Position numbers and translations under genes: made by a program. DNA of 64,000 nt from Schlesneria sp. DSM 10557 (lineage in GTDB: Bacteria; Planctomycetota; Planctomycetia; Planctomycetales; Planctomycetaceae), in NCBI RefSeq assembly GCF_041860085.1, contig NZ_CP124747.1:4588001-4652000 (forward strand), read 5' to 3'. Below are positions 8,929 through 18,951 of this stretch, piece by piece. Each line of letters begins with the position of its first letter. Position 1 is the first letter of the stretch. The notes below the pieces were generated by a model that did no database searches, was not told where the DNA came from, and saw only the letters and a program-made list of their open reading frames with translations.

Positions 8929-10002
8929 ATGTTAAATAGCAGATTGACGCGACCCGAGAACACGACGGCCAAATCCCGTGGCAAGTTAACGCTGCTGTCC
9001 TGGCTGTTGGTGGTCACCTCTGCGGGCCAAGTGGTCAACGCCGAGGATGAACTCCGGCCGTCGACTCGGATGCTGGAAGACCTGAAGCAGCGATCGGCGA
9101 CTGAGCGGTGGCAGCGACTCAAACGGGCCTACCCAGCGGACACCTCGGGTGTTGCGGGTGGGATTCCTTCGCCGCTGCCCAACGAAACACCCCGTTCGGT
9201 TACGACGGAAGAAGTGCCACCGCTGACTTCCGAAGGGCAGTTGATTCCCCGTTTGACGGCAGTCCCTCTGTCGGATAACTCGGACTGGGTAAAGCCAGGC
9301 CGCCCGCAAGAGGTCATTGAAGAAGTCATGGAACTTCCCGAGCTGTCGAATACAGCTCTTCCGGAGGAACGGAGCAAGCTGGTTCCAAGCCCAGCCGCGG
9401 ATTCGCCGTTGCCCGTACGGATTGCTGTGGCCGATGTCGAGGAAGATGGGGAAATCGATGCGCGATCCTCCGAAGAGGGATCAGAATCGACTCCGAGCCC
9501 CAAATCCTCCACGCTTTCGAAGGATGGGGGGGGCTCGCCCCGGACGCCGATTGAGCGGCTGATCGGTTCGATCAATCCTCATTATGACCGTGATGAAGAC
9601 GCCGATATTCGCAACTACGCCCGGCAGCAGGCGAAAGAATTCAACATCACGTTCACTCCAAAACCGGCTGAAGAGCGTGCATTTCCGCAGATTACACTCG
9701 CGTGGGAAGCCTCGAACTACTGGCACTACCCGTTGTATTTCGAAGATCCTGCATTGGAACGAACCGGTCACTCGCACCATCCGATCGTCCAGCCCTTCGC
9801 ATCGATCGGGCGGGCTGCAGTGCAGTTAGGACTGCTGCCATACCAGATGGTCATCGTTCCACCATGCAAGCATGAGTACCCCGTTGGGTGGTACCGACCC
9901 GGGGATTGTGCTCCCAAGTTGCACTATCAGATTCCCCTTAACGCCGAAGCGGCTCTCGTCGAGGCGGGTGTCGTGACCGGGTTGTACTTCGTGATTCCGT
10001 AA
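8929..10002 (+). CDS. Secreted protein of unknown function
   Basis: A 357-residue protein with a long n-region and a hydrophobic stretch (LTLLSWLLVVTSAGQVVNA, about 20-38) followed by AED, consistent with a signal peptide cleaved after NA. Residues 40-210 are acidic, Pro/Ser-rich and of low complexity. The C-terminal 150 residues are the conserved-looking part, with aromatic-rich sequence (WEASNYWHYPLYFEDPALER) and two Cys (PPCKHEY, GDCAPK). I do not recognise a named domain; proteins of this look occur as conserved hypotheticals in planctomycetes. It is monocistronic and ends at a strong terminator (10061-10092). Confidence 0.75.
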   Translation: MLNSRLTRPENTTAKSRGKLTLLSWLLVVTSAGQVVNAEDELRPSTRMLEDLKQRSATERWQRLKRAYPADTSGVAGGIPSPLPNETPRSVTTEEVPPLTSEGQLIPRLTAVPLSDNSDWVKPGRPQEVIEEVMELPELSNTALPEERSKLVPSPAADSPLPVRIAVADVEEDGEIDARSSEEGSESTPSPKSSTLSKDGGGSPRTPIERLIGSINPHYDRDEDADIRNYARQQAKEFNITFTPKPAEERAFPQITLAWEASNYWHYPLYFEDPALERTGHSHHPIVQPFASIGRAAVQLGLLPYQMVIVPPCKHEYPVGWYRPGDCAPKLHYQIPLNAEAALVEAGVVTGLYFVIP

Positions 10003-10060
10003 TCTCTCTGCGACGAAACGACCATTCGTGGTGAGCGACAGAGAGTTCGTTCTCAAACTG

Positions 10061-10092
10061 AACGGGGTGTCAGCAGGTTGACACCCCGTTTT
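10061..10092 (+). terminator. Intrinsic terminator of the secreted-protein gene
   Basis: The stem AACGGGGTGTCA / TGACACCCCGTT with loop GCAGGT is followed by TTTT. It lies 59 bp past the stop codon at 10002. Confidence 0.8.
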
Positions 10093-10444
10093 CCCATTCA
10101 AGGTGGCGGCGAATCGGATACTTCGATTCTGAGGAATCCACTTTCCCACGCCCTGCTGATTCTGGGAGGCCGGCCTGTGCGGGCCGTTGACGTCGTGCAG
10201 GACCGATTGCCGAATCGCCCCGTGATAATGATGTCTGCGTCGTGTTATCCACTGCTTCGGCCGTCGCAATGGCAGACGACACGCTCGCACTCGGAAGTGA
10301 GCCAATTCCAGAGGCGCGAAGACTGATTCCAAGGCCCCCGTCGTGCCAGGCAAGTGCCCAGGAGTGGCCAAATCTGCCAACGCCCCCTGCCTCTGGGAGT
10401 GGGCCGTTAGACTGAGACGATCGCCGGGACAAAAAACTGAACAA

Positions 10445-10490
10445 AAACAGAGAGCCGCAGCTCTGTTACCGGAGCTGCGGCTCTCTGTTT
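10445..10490 (-). terminator. Intrinsic terminator for the ExeA-like gene (possibly bidirectional)
   Basis: A perfect GC-rich inverted repeat, arms 10445-10463 and 10472-10490 (AAACAGAGAGCCGCAGCTC and its complement) with an 8-nt loop. It lies 34 bp beyond the stop of the minus-strand gene; on that strand the stem runs into an A/T-rich tail. The remaining spacer 10093-10444 between the two convergent genes shows no gene. Confidence 0.78.
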
Positions 10491-10523
10491 GGTAGAAAAA
10501 GGTCTCGAGGTCGAGAGTTGTCC

Positions 10524-11399
10524 TTATCGGGTCAGCGCCGCGTAAGTCGCATGGCGGATCGAATGGCGGTGATCTCGACGGAGACCCGGCTTGTGCTGTG
10601 TCGGAGACATCTGTTGAGGCCAAAGCTCGGCGACCACTGCTTCAACGCACTCGTGTGTCACGTGAGTCTGGTCCTGACTTCGAGCGGCAAGCAGGCAGTG
10701 GCTGGTGAGGCAACAGATCGCCCAGGGGACCCCTTTAGTCAGATGATGGATCATCCTGACAGCATCATCGCTGAACAGGGCTTGTCCGCAGCCGGCGTGG
10801 TGCACGGCTCGATTGATAAACAGCGCGGTGTCAGCGGGTGACCAGGCATTGATTTCGATCCGCAGTTCCACCAGTTCCTGCAGCGGGCCCGTAATCTGCT
10901 GTTCGCGCGTGGCGAGCAAGATTGTCAGTTTGAGCCCGACCGCGTCTGCGAGCTGATGCAGTCGCCAGATGGCCTGCTGACAACTCGGTTCGACCAGATC
11001 GAAATGGTCGATCAGGATCACCATCGGCTGACGGATCAATCCCAGCGCTGCAAAACGGGCACGCAAGCTGTTCCAGATGCGTGCCGGGGGAGCGTCGATG
11101 TCCACCGCTGTCTGGCAGGACTGCGCGATCTGTCCGAGCAGCTGATTGCCGTCCAATCCCGTGGCATCGCACCGAATTGTGATCCGTCCCAGCCGTTCTG
11201 TCCGGTTCTGAAGCAACTTCAGCAGAAAGCTTTTGCCGGTCCCGCCGGGCCCCGACACGATGCCGCAGCGACGCGATTCTTCGACAAGGAACAGCATGCG
11301 CGCGAGGGCTTCATCATGCTGCTGGCTGGCGTAGAAGCGATCTGCGGAGAAGGTACGGTCAAAAGGCCAGTGACGAAAACCCCAAAAGGCAAGATCCAT
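10524..11399 (-). CDS. ExeA/GspA-like AAA ATPase
   Basis: The 291-residue protein opens with the sequence typical of ExeA-type ATPases (FWGFRHWPFDRTF) and has Walker A GPGGTGKS at 50-57 and Walker B MVILIDHFD at 126-134, with DHFD in place of the usual DEAQ/DEAH. ExeA couples ATP binding to insertion of the secretin through peptidoglycan; other relatives serve in DNA transposition. No peptidoglycan-binding domain or transmembrane helix follows the ATPase core, and no secretin gene lies nearby, so its partner here is unclear. A strong terminator lies just downstream. The family call is firm; the exact role is not. Confidence 0.8.
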   Translation of the reverse strand: MDLAFWGFRHWPFDRTFSADRFYASQQHDEALARMLFLVEESRRCGIVSGPGGTGKSFLLKLLQNRTERLGRITIRCDATGLDGNQLLGQIAQSCQTAVDIDAPPARIWNSLRARFAALGLIRQPMVILIDHFDLVEPSCQQAIWRLHQLADAVGLKLTILLATREQQITGPLQELVELRIEINAWSPADTALFINRAVHHAGCGQALFSDDAVRMIHHLTKGVPWAICCLTSHCLLAARSQDQTHVTHECVEAVVAELWPQQMSPTQHKPGLRRDHRHSIRHATYAALTR

Positions 11400-11768
11400 G
11401 GCGATAGCTCTCTTCCGTGAGCGGCGATTTGATCAGGTGAATGTCAGCGACAACAAGACAGGTCAAATTGGGAAACGAGATCGCTCGCTTCAGAATTGAG
11501 GCGAGAGGCGATCATGATCAAAGGTTGCTGATTCCGCTCCGAATTTCGGCTCATTGCGAGCCGCATCTGTATTATCGGCAGAATCGGAGAAGTCACTTCA
11601 CAGAAGTCTGGAGAAGAAAGCGGCAGCTTCTGCCGCAGAACGATGGATCGATGTCGCCGTCAGGACAAATTCGGACTTCGGGGGCAACCCTGTGCCGGGA
11701 ACTCATGCGATGCCGATGTCGAGCGGCGGGGCACAGACGGGATGCGATTCGCTGACAGGTGCACCCCG
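11400..11768. other. Intergenic, no gene seen
   Basis: Spacer between two minus-strand genes. No credible gene or RNA. It should contain the promoter of the ExeA-like gene. Confidence 0.35.
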
Positions 11769-12875
11769 CTACCGCCCTTTGCCGAGGAACGTGCGGATCG
11801 ATTCGTAGATCGCTTCTTTGTCTTTGATGTTCGAGAGGATCAGGTTCTCGTACTTGCCAGCCACTTTGCGGAGTTCGCGGATGTAGTCTCCCGATCCGTA
11901 GGGACTTTCGACCTGACCGTAACAGAAGAGGTTGCAAATCGGCAGGAAGTCGTCCTGAATCGTCTTCAGGCAACTGGTGTTGTCTTCGCCCCAGTTATCG
12001 CCGTCGGAAAACTGAAAGATGTAGATGTTCCAGTCTGCAGGGGGAAAGTCGCGCTCGATGATCTTTTTGGATTCGGCATAGGCAGATGAAATACGTGTCC
12101 CGCCACTTTCGCGAACACGGTAGAAGGTCTCTTCATCCACTTCATGCGCAACGGCATCATGAACGACATAGCGTCGCTGCAAACCGTCGTACTGACTCTT
12201 CAGCCAGGTGTCGATCCAGAAAGATTCCGTGCGAACAATTTCCTTCTGGTCATCAGTCATCGAGCCTGAGACGTCCATGATGTAAATCACTGCGGCATTG
12301 GCATGCGGTAGGGGGACCTCGGTCCACGACCGAAACCGTTCGTCCTCGCGCGTCGGAACGACGACAGGGCGGTTCGGGTTGTATTCGCTTGAGGAAATCA
12401 GCCGCCGCAAGGCGCGCTTATACGTCCGTTTGAAATGCCGCAGCGAGTCAGGACCGGTCTGACGAATGCTGTTGTACTTGGTTTTAACGGCCTTAATGGT
12501 GCTCTGCCCCTTTGGTTTGATCTCGGGCAGTTGCAGTTCGTCTCCCAGCATCTGAGCCAGTTCTTCGATGGTCAGCTCTGCCTCGCGGATGTGCTGACCC
12601 GGGTCTTCACCTGCCTGCCCCTGGCCATCACCTTCGTCTTCCCCTTTGCCAATCGGCTGCCCCGGATCTCCCTCTCCCTGACCCACGCCCCCTGAGCCCT
12701 TCTTTCCGTGACGGAAGTGAGGGATCTCGATGTTGGGAACGGGGATACTGACGGTCTCCCGTCCTTTCCGGCCGAGGACTTCCCCATGTGTGATGTATTT
12801 CTTCAGGCCCTGGCGGACTTTTCCGCGGACAATTTCCTTGAATCGTTGATTGTCTCGATCGATGGAACGGGTCAC
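11769..12875 (-). CDS. DUF444 family protein (YeaH/YhbH-like, vWA-type)
   Basis: The 368-residue protein matches the YeaH/YhbH family: a basic N-terminus (MTRSIDRDNQRFKEIVRGKV), a Gly/Glu/Gln-rich spacer at about 59-95, and a von Willebrand A-like fold with the MIDAS motif DVSGS at 201-205. The start is a GTG preceded by AAGGAC. In other bacteria yeaH sits in an operon with yeaG (prkA) and often spoVR, and the products work together in starvation and stationary-phase responses. The same pair is seen here, with prkA 224 bp upstream on the same strand. SpoVR is not present in the window. Confidence 0.93.
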   Translation of the reverse strand: MTRSIDRDNQRFKEIVRGKVRQGLKKYITHGEVLGRKGRETVSIPVPNIEIPHFRHGKKGSGGVGQGEGDPGQPIGKGEDEGDGQGQAGEDPGQHIREAELTIEELAQMLGDELQLPEIKPKGQSTIKAVKTKYNSIRQTGPDSLRHFKRTYKRALRRLISSSEYNPNRPVVVPTREDERFRSWTEVPLPHANAAVIYIMDVSGSMTDDQKEIVRTESFWIDTWLKSQYDGLQRRYVVHDAVAHEVDEETFYRVRESGGTRISSAYAESKKIIERDFPPADWNIYIFQFSDGDNWGEDNTSCLKTIQDDFLPICNLFCYGQVESPYGSGDYIRELRKVAGKYENLILSNIKDKEAIYESIRTFLGKGR

Positions 12876-13099
12876 GGCAGTTGTCCTTCAAACAAAGGCC
12901 CGACGGACACAATTGCCGCGGTGCAGTCGATCTCGATCCAGGGAAGTCATACCGTGAGGGAGGAGCATCCCGGAGGGTTGCTGAGTCACTTCGGTCTGGG
13001 TTGTCCCGGTGTTCAGTCGCCGATCAACCCGGCCCAAAATGCACGAACAGGAAAAGATGTCGCAGTGGCGGGTCGAAATCCCCGCCACTGCAACGGTCA

Positions 13100-15154
13100 T
13101 CAATCTCGTTTTGCATCTCCTCGGGCGAAGATACTGGCAACGTACTGCAGGACATCCGTGGCCGATTCATCGTTGTAGCCAAAGTTCTTGATCAGTCGTC
13201 CCTTCACCACATCGATCTTTTCCTGCGTATCCTTGTCGACGACGTTCGAGACCAGGCTCGTGAGCTTGATCGTGTCTTTCTGGTCTTCGAACAACTTCAT
13301 TTCGAGCGCCTTGTGCAATCGCTCGTTCGTTTTGTAATCGAACTTCTTCCCGTCCAGCGAAAGCGCCCCGATGTAGTTCATGATTTCACGCCGGAAATCA
13401 TCCTTACGCGTTTCAGGAATATCGATTCGTTCTTCGATCGACCGCATCAGGCGTTCGTCCGGTTGCTCATCCTGACCCGTGAACTTGTTGCGGACTTTTT
13501 CCCGCTGCGTATACGCTTTCACGTTGTCGATGTAGTTAGAGCAGAGTCGCATCAACGCTTCTTCGTCGGCGGCAATGGCCCGCTGAACTTCGTTCTTGAC
13601 GACATCGGTGTATTCGTCTTTGACGACCGAGATCAGCCGTCGGTAGCTTTCTCGCGTCTCTTCGTTGGGGATCAGCGAGTGATGTTGCAGGCCATTTTCG
13701 AGTTCGTTGAGAACCATGAACGGGTTGATGCAGGTCGATTCGGTATTGTTCACGAGCGCGTTCGAGATTTTGTCTTGAACGTATCGGGGTGAGATCCCCT
13801 GCAACCCTTCGTGCTTGGCTTCCTTTCTCAGTTGCTCGATGTTTTCTGTCGTGAATCCGGGAAGCGTTTTTCCGTTGTAAAGTTTCAACTTCTGCAGCAC
13901 CGTGAGTCCGTGGTGCTTGGGTTCTTCGAGCCGGGTGAGTACCGCCCAAGTGGCGGCAACTTCCAGCGTGTGCGGAGCAATGTGTTTCCCACGGACCCGG
14001 CGTTCGTTGTAATCCTTCTCGTAGATCCGCAGTTCATGTCCCAGCTTGGTCACGTACGGGATATCGATTTTCACGGTACGGTCGCGGAGCGCCTCCATGA
14101 ATTCATTCGACTGAAGTTTGCGGAACTCGGGTTCGTTCGTGTGACCGAGGATCACAGTGTCGATATCGGTTTGTGCAAACTTCTTCGGCTTGATTTTGTG
14201 CTCTTGCGATGCACCCAGCAGGTCGTAGAGGAACGCCACGTCGAGCTTCAGGACTTCGATGAACTCAATCATTCCCCGATTTGCGACGTTGAATTCGCCG
14301 TCGAAGTTGAACGCGCGGGGATCGGATTCCGAGCCGAATTCCGCGATCTTGCGATAGTTGATATCCCCCGTCAGCTCGGTACTGTCCTGGTTCTTTTCGT
14401 CCTTGGGCTGGAATGTGCCGATACCAATCCGGTCCTGTTCCGACAGGAAGAACCGTTTGACGACGATTCCCTGAAGGACCTTGGTCCAGTCGCCGTCGCA
14501 CTTCTCAAGCCGCTGCTTGAAGATGAACCTGCTGAGCGGGCAGACGTCTCCGTGAATTTCGACGGTGTACTGATTGTTTGGATCGCGCCCTTCGTTCAGC
14601 GACGAGCAAACTTCATTTCGGAAGGCTTGCGGGATCAGTTGCAGCGGCTCGCTGTTCATGGGATCCCAGGTGATCGAGCCATCGTCTTCTTTCCAGCCAA
14701 AGGTGTAGAGGGCTCCTTCCGGCTTACGACTGTATCGTTGCAGCCCCTTCTTCAAGAGGCGGGCGATGGTGCTTTTCGAACTCCCCACGGGTCCGTGCAG
14801 CAGCAACACACGCCGCTCGCTGCCGTACTTGAGTGCCGCAGAACGGAAGACGTGCACAAGTTGAGTTAACGGCTCAGTCAGACCAAAGATGGCATCTTCG
14901 CCGCCGGTGTCCGGATCGTCGAAGAACCGGTAACGAACCAACCCCTCGCGCCGACCTTCGTCGACGGGGTAAGTTCCGTACGTCATGATCATGTCATACA
15001 TCCGCTGGTGCGCAGTCCGTGTGACTTCGGGCTGCCTGCGGACGATATCGAGGTACTCGTCGAACGTTCCCTGCCAGTGTTCCTGCCGGTAGGCGTCTGC
15101 GTTTTGGCGTGAAGAAAATTGCTGTAGCAAACTTTGCCCAGTGCCCATATTCAC
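13100..15154 (-). CDS. prkA: PrkA family serine protein kinase / AAA protein
   Basis: The 684-residue protein has the PrkA AAA core (Walker A GPVGSSKS at 121-128; [12 protein letters not shown] around 295) and the C-terminal PrkA domain (about 420-680). PrkA (E. coli YeaG) is a cytoplasmic AAA protein with reported serine kinase activity that acts in nitrogen starvation, sporulation and stationary-phase control. The frame starts at a GTG (15154), with an in-frame ATG two codons later at 15148 that could be the true start. It precedes the DUF444 gene on the same strand, giving the usual order prkA-yeaH. Length and motifs are normal for the family. Confidence 0.95.
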   Translation of the reverse strand: MNMGTGQSLLQQFSSRQNADAYRQEHWQGTFDEYLDIVRRQPEVTRTAHQRMYDMIMTYGTYPVDEGRREGLVRYRFFDDPDTGGEDAIFGLTEPLTQLVHVFRSAALKYGSERRVLLLHGPVGSSKSTIARLLKKGLQRYSRKPEGALYTFGWKEDDGSITWDPMNSEPLQLIPQAFRNEVCSSLNEGRDPNNQYTVEIHGDVCPLSRFIFKQRLEKCDGDWTKVLQGIVVKRFFLSEQDRIGIGTFQPKDEKNQDSTELTGDINYRKIAEFGSESDPRAFNFDGEFNVANRGMIEFIEVLKLDVAFLYDLLGASQEHKIKPKKFAQTDIDTVILGHTNEPEFRKLQSNEFMEALRDRTVKIDIPYVTKLGHELRIYEKDYNERRVRGKHIAPHTLEVAATWAVLTRLEEPKHHGLTVLQKLKLYNGKTLPGFTTENIEQLRKEAKHEGLQGISPRYVQDKISNALVNNTESTCINPFMVLNELENGLQHHSLIPNEETRESYRRLISVVKDEYTDVVKNEVQRAIAADEEALMRLCSNYIDNVKAYTQREKVRNKFTGQDEQPDERLMRSIEERIDIPETRKDDFRREIMNYIGALSLDGKKFDYKTNERLHKALEMKLFEDQKDTIKLTSLVSNVVDKDTQEKIDVVKGRLIKNFGYNDESATDVLQYVASIFARGDAKRD

Positions 15155-15656
15155 CGAATCCTTGTGTCAAAATTCGAGCATGAATCGGGCCGTGCGAAGT
15201 CGCTCGGATGAGGTTCACGCTCGCGACAGGCATGTGATCTGTTGCACTGCTCGGGACGTCTTGTTCGCGTCCGTCATTCGAGCTGCCAGATGACCGGCCC
15301 TGTCCTTGCAATTCAGAAAGTGGTAAAGAACAGCAAATTCATGCCGCCACGGCACCGTGTGCATCGAGGCGCTCGATCTGAGAACCCTGACTTCGCGAGT
15401 CATCCAATTCCCACCGCCGCTACCAACCGTTCGAGACTTTGCTCACCAATCCTCGCCCCTTTAAGGCGACCGGAAGTTGGTGACGGACTTCAATTGGGTG
15501 AACGCATTGGAATTATCACACCTCGACGGGTTCCGGCAAGACCAATGTTGGTACGTCGTCTTGCTTTGACCGGGATGTCTTCGGTTTTTGGAATTGCCAC
15601 ACGTACGATCTGATGCTCTTCTCGTCTGACCCCCGCCATTGGGAATTCTGTGCTTC
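15155..15656. other. Divergent intergenic region
   Basis: About 500 bp between prkA (minus) and the permease/protease fusion (plus). No credible gene. It should hold both promoters. Confidence 0.35.
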
Positions 15657-18017
15657 ATGAACTGGCGAAACGTTTTTCTGATCTTCCATCGTGAGGTACT
15701 CGATCAGCTTCGAGATCGGCGAACGTTATTCATGGTCGCCGTTCTTCCGCTGTTGCTCTACCCCCTGCTGGGGATCGGCACGGCGCAAATGACCACGTTG
15801 TTCTCTGAGCAACCCCGACGTGTCGTCGTACTCGGAGCGGACCAACTTCCGCCCGAATCACTCATCGATCAGGACCGGTTTTCGGTAAGGTGGTTTCGAC
15901 AGCCGTCCGAGCAGAACACTTTGCACGTCATCACAGAGCCTGCGCTGGCATCGAAGTCTTCCGAAGAGGTTCCGCCATCGGCGCGCGATGAGAACGAAAT
16001 CAGTCTGGCCGAGGCCCGGCGTCTGCGAGACCTGATTCGGGAACGGCAGCGCATTGAACGAGCACTCGCCGATCGTGATGAGACCTCGGGTGCTGACGCG
16101 CGAACGTCCGACGCCGATCGACTCCGCGAACTGCAATCGCAAATTCGATCTGAATTTACCCGGAGTGGAATCGATGTGCTGGTTCTGATTCCACCTGATT
16201 TCCGCCAGGCGTTGGAACAGCGACGACAGCGATTGATCGAGCGAACCGCCGCGACGGACGAGCCGGCCGAGTCGAAGTGCTATCTGGTTCTGGATAGTGC
16301 CAGTGACAAGTCACAGATCGCAGCGCGGCGGGTTCTGGATGTGATGCAGGCCTGGGAGCAAGCGATCCTGAAACAGCAGCTTGAAGAGAGTCAGCTTCCC
16401 CCGGCGCTCACCACACCCCTTCGTCTGAGTGAGTTGGATATCGCGGACCGGAATCTGGTTTCGGCCAGCATCTGGGCCAAAATTTTTCCGGCGCTGCTGG
16501 TGATGATGACGCTGACGGGGGCCTTTCATCCGGCCGTCGACATGTGCGCGGGAGAGAAAGAACGGGGGACGATGGAAACCCTGCTGATCTCGCCCGCCCG
16601 GCGAACAGAAATTGTGATGGGGAAGTTCCTGTCCGTCCTGCTGTTCAGCATGACGACCGCGGTGTTGAACCTGGTGAGTATCGGGATGACGGCGGCCTAC
16701 ATGGCGTCACTGGCTGTCGGAGGGGCTTCCTCTCGGCTGGGGGGGCTGACATTTCCTCCTGTCAGTTCGCTCGCGTGGTCCGTCGTGGTTCTCATTCCAC
16801 TGGCCACACTCTTCAGTGCCTTGTGTCTGTCCCTGGCGACGTTTGCTCGCAGCAGTAAGGAGGGGCAGTATTACCTGTCCCCCTTGCTGATGGCGACGCT
16901 CGGACTAACGACTTTCTGCATCTCTCCCGGGACGGAAATGCAGCCGTTCTTCAGCGTGATGCCCGTGATTGGTCCCGGGCTTCTGTTGAAAGGTCTGATG
17001 CAGGCGAATGGTCCCGATTACCAGACCTATCTGTATGCGGTTCCCGTGCTGGTGACCTCGGCGGGTTACAGTCTCTTGGCTTTATGGTGGGCCATCGAAC
17101 AGTTTCGCAGCGAAGAGATTCTGTTCGGTGAGGCCGAGCAGTTCAGCCTGGATCGCTGGTTCAGACAGGTGCTGCGTGACAGACAGCCCGTCCCGACGTT
17201 CTCGCAGGCGGTCATATGTTTCGTGCTGATGCTGCTGGTTCAGTTTGCTTCGTGGAAAGCCATCCAGTCCGCCCTCCTCGGTACCACGATCGCAGATCAG
17301 GGGATGTTTCAGATTCGAATCCTGATGCTCCAGCAGGTCTTTCTGATTGCCGGGCCACCTTTGGTGATGGGGGGACTGCTGACCACCAGTCTGCGACAGA
17401 CGTTCTCGTTGCGATGGCCCGGGATGACGCGGCTCGTGCTGGCCGCTGTTCTCGCCGTTTCGTTACATCCCCTTACATTAGAGCTGATGGCGCTGACACA
17501 ATGGTTCTTCCCGCCCCCTCCACCGGGAGTCGTGGAATTGATGAAGCAGTTGAAGTCGATGAACCCCGGTCTGACGCTGCTGGCCATGGCGGTCACCCCG
17601 GCGCTGTGCGAAGAAATTGCCTTTCGGGGTTATCTGCTGTCGGGCTTTCGCCGCAGCCAGCGTGCAGGGCTGGGAATCTTCCTCTCCAGCTTTGCTTTCG
17701 GTTTGATTCACATGATTCCTCAGCAGGTCTTCAACGCGTTTCTGCTGGGGCTTGTTCTCGGGCTGATCTGCGTCAGGACAGGCAGCTTGTATCCTGGAGT
17801 GGTCTTTCACTTCGTCTATAATTCGCTGGGTGTCCTGCATGATCGATGGGGCAGCAACGTGCCGACGAATCATCTGTGGGGGTACTTCTTTCGTGGGGAA
17901 GATCAATTGCTGAGGTACCAGCCGGCTCTGATCTGCCTGCTGGTGCCGACAGCCGCCCTGCTGCTGTACCAGCTGACCAGATCAGGAACGGTTTCCGCGC
18001 CGGAGATTTCCTCGTGA
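15657..18017 (+). CDS. ABC-2 type permease fused to a CPBP intramembrane protease
   Basis: With the ATG at 15657 (MNWRNVFLIFHREV) this is a 786-residue fusion. The N-terminal half is a NatB-like ABC-2 permease: a first helix at about 22-42, a large Arg/Glu-rich extracytoplasmic region, then helices from about 275 and the VDMCAGEKERGTMETLL segment typical of these permeases. The C-terminal quarter is a CPBP (Abi/Rce1-like) protease: CEEIAFRGYL at about 650 and FGLIHMI roughly 35 residues later carry the metal-binding Glu/Glu and His. The combination is a recurring architecture in planctomycetes. A matching ATP-binding subunit (NatA) would be needed for transport, but none is adjacent in this window. 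Substrate unknown. Confidence 0.9.
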   Translation: MNWRNVFLIFHREVLDQLRDRRTLFMVAVLPLLLYPLLGIGTAQMTTLFSEQPRRVVVLGADQLPPESLIDQDRFSVRWFRQPSEQNTLHVITEPALASKSSEEVPPSARDENEISLAEARRLRDLIRERQRIERALADRDETSGADARTSDADRLRELQSQIRSEFTRSGIDVLVLIPPDFRQALEQRRQRLIERTAATDEPAESKCYLVLDSASDKSQIAARRVLDVMQAWEQAILKQQLEESQLPPALTTPLRLSELDIADRNLVSASIWAKIFPALLVMMTLTGAFHPAVDMCAGEKERGTMETLLISPARRTEIVMGKFLSVLLFSMTTAVLNLVSIGMTAAYMASLAVGGASSRLGGLTFPPVSSLAWSVVVLIPLATLFSALCLSLATFARSSKEGQYYLSPLLMATLGLTTFCISPGTEMQPFFSVMPVIGPGLLLKGLMQANGPDYQTYLYAVPVLVTSAGYSLLALWWAIEQFRSEEILFGEAEQFSLDRWFRQVLRDRQPVPTFSQAVICFVLMLLVQFASWKAIQSALLGTTIADQGMFQIRILMLQQVFLIAGPPLVMGGLLTTSLRQTFSLRWPGMTRLVLAAVLAVSLHPLTLELMALTQWFFPPPPPGVVELMKQLKSMNPGLTLLAMAVTPALCEEIAFRGYLLSGFRRSQRAGLGIFLSSFAFGLIHMIPQQVFNAFLLGLVLGLICVRTGSLYPGVVFHFVYNSLGVLHDRWGSNVPTNHLWGYFFRGEDQLLRYQPALICLLVPTAALLLYQLTRSGTVSAPEISS

Positions 18018-18951
18018 CAGGTATCCCATCAAGTCCGGAGGGGTTGGTACCGGAGTCGCCTGGCCTGAGCGAGTGTCCGGGTTGTTGCGCGAAGTTTGTC
18101 TGCGAGCTGACACAGGGCTGTCGTGCCTGCTGGTGTATGCAGCTTCCCGCAGTGATGCCCCTGAATCCGGCAGCGAGTTGCTTGTGCCCTGATTGCCTGG
18201 GCAGGGCGATTTCGGCCCGGACATCACCCTCTGAGTCACCGCTGGCTGGCACTCAGACAGCTCCGTCGTCTCTGCCTCAAAAATGAGGTCGAGCTCTGAT
18301 GTTCCACAATGGCGGCCCCTCCCCACCCTCGGCCAGTCGACGGAACGACCAGTCCCAAGCCAATCGAGCGAGGATCAGAAACGCGGATTTGACATCGCAC
18401 TTGGGGAAATGTCGGACTCACCCGAATCATCGTGATCTGGACGCGGCGATTGTGCGTTCAAATACATGGGTTTGACTGTGGGTACTCGATAGTTCTCTCG
18501 CGGGAGATTGTGATGTTGGTTTGTGAGGCTTACGGCAGCTTTGTCGGTTGCTGAGCCTCTTCTGTTCCGTGTCTCCATCCCGGGGGCGGACGGTGCGAAG
18601 GTCCTGATCCAGAATTCCCGATGTATAAACCGTGGTCTCCGGGTTGCGGCAGCAGAAATCCTGTTGACGCCGGAAATACCTCGGAATCGGTAGCAAGTCA
18701 TTTTGAGTCAACGAACTATGTCGTTAATCGTCCTCACGGAAGGGGATTGCCCCCGCAGGTAGAATGGGGGAAACGGCAGAACGAAGGCGATTTGGAATTC
18801 GGAGCTTGACTGGTTCAATTTGAGTTTGTTAGGGTTATCGATAAGTCACCTTTGAAATCAAAGCGACCCGCCCTCCCCCCCGCCCGGCTGATTGCTGGCC
18901 GAGCGGAGAATCCCACCTAGGCAACAGTGAATTCGCGAAAGGAACGGCGTT
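18018..18951. other. Long intergenic region, no gene seen
   Basis: About 930 bp between two plus-strand genes. Every frame is short, rich in Arg/Ser/Pro, and has no recognisable product. I see no structured RNA, though its length makes an unseen small RNA possible. Confidence 0.35.

Noticed and set aside
13811-14869. Long plus-strand frame antisense to prkA
   Set aside because: It is the complement of a well-conserved AAA protein and has no signature of its own.
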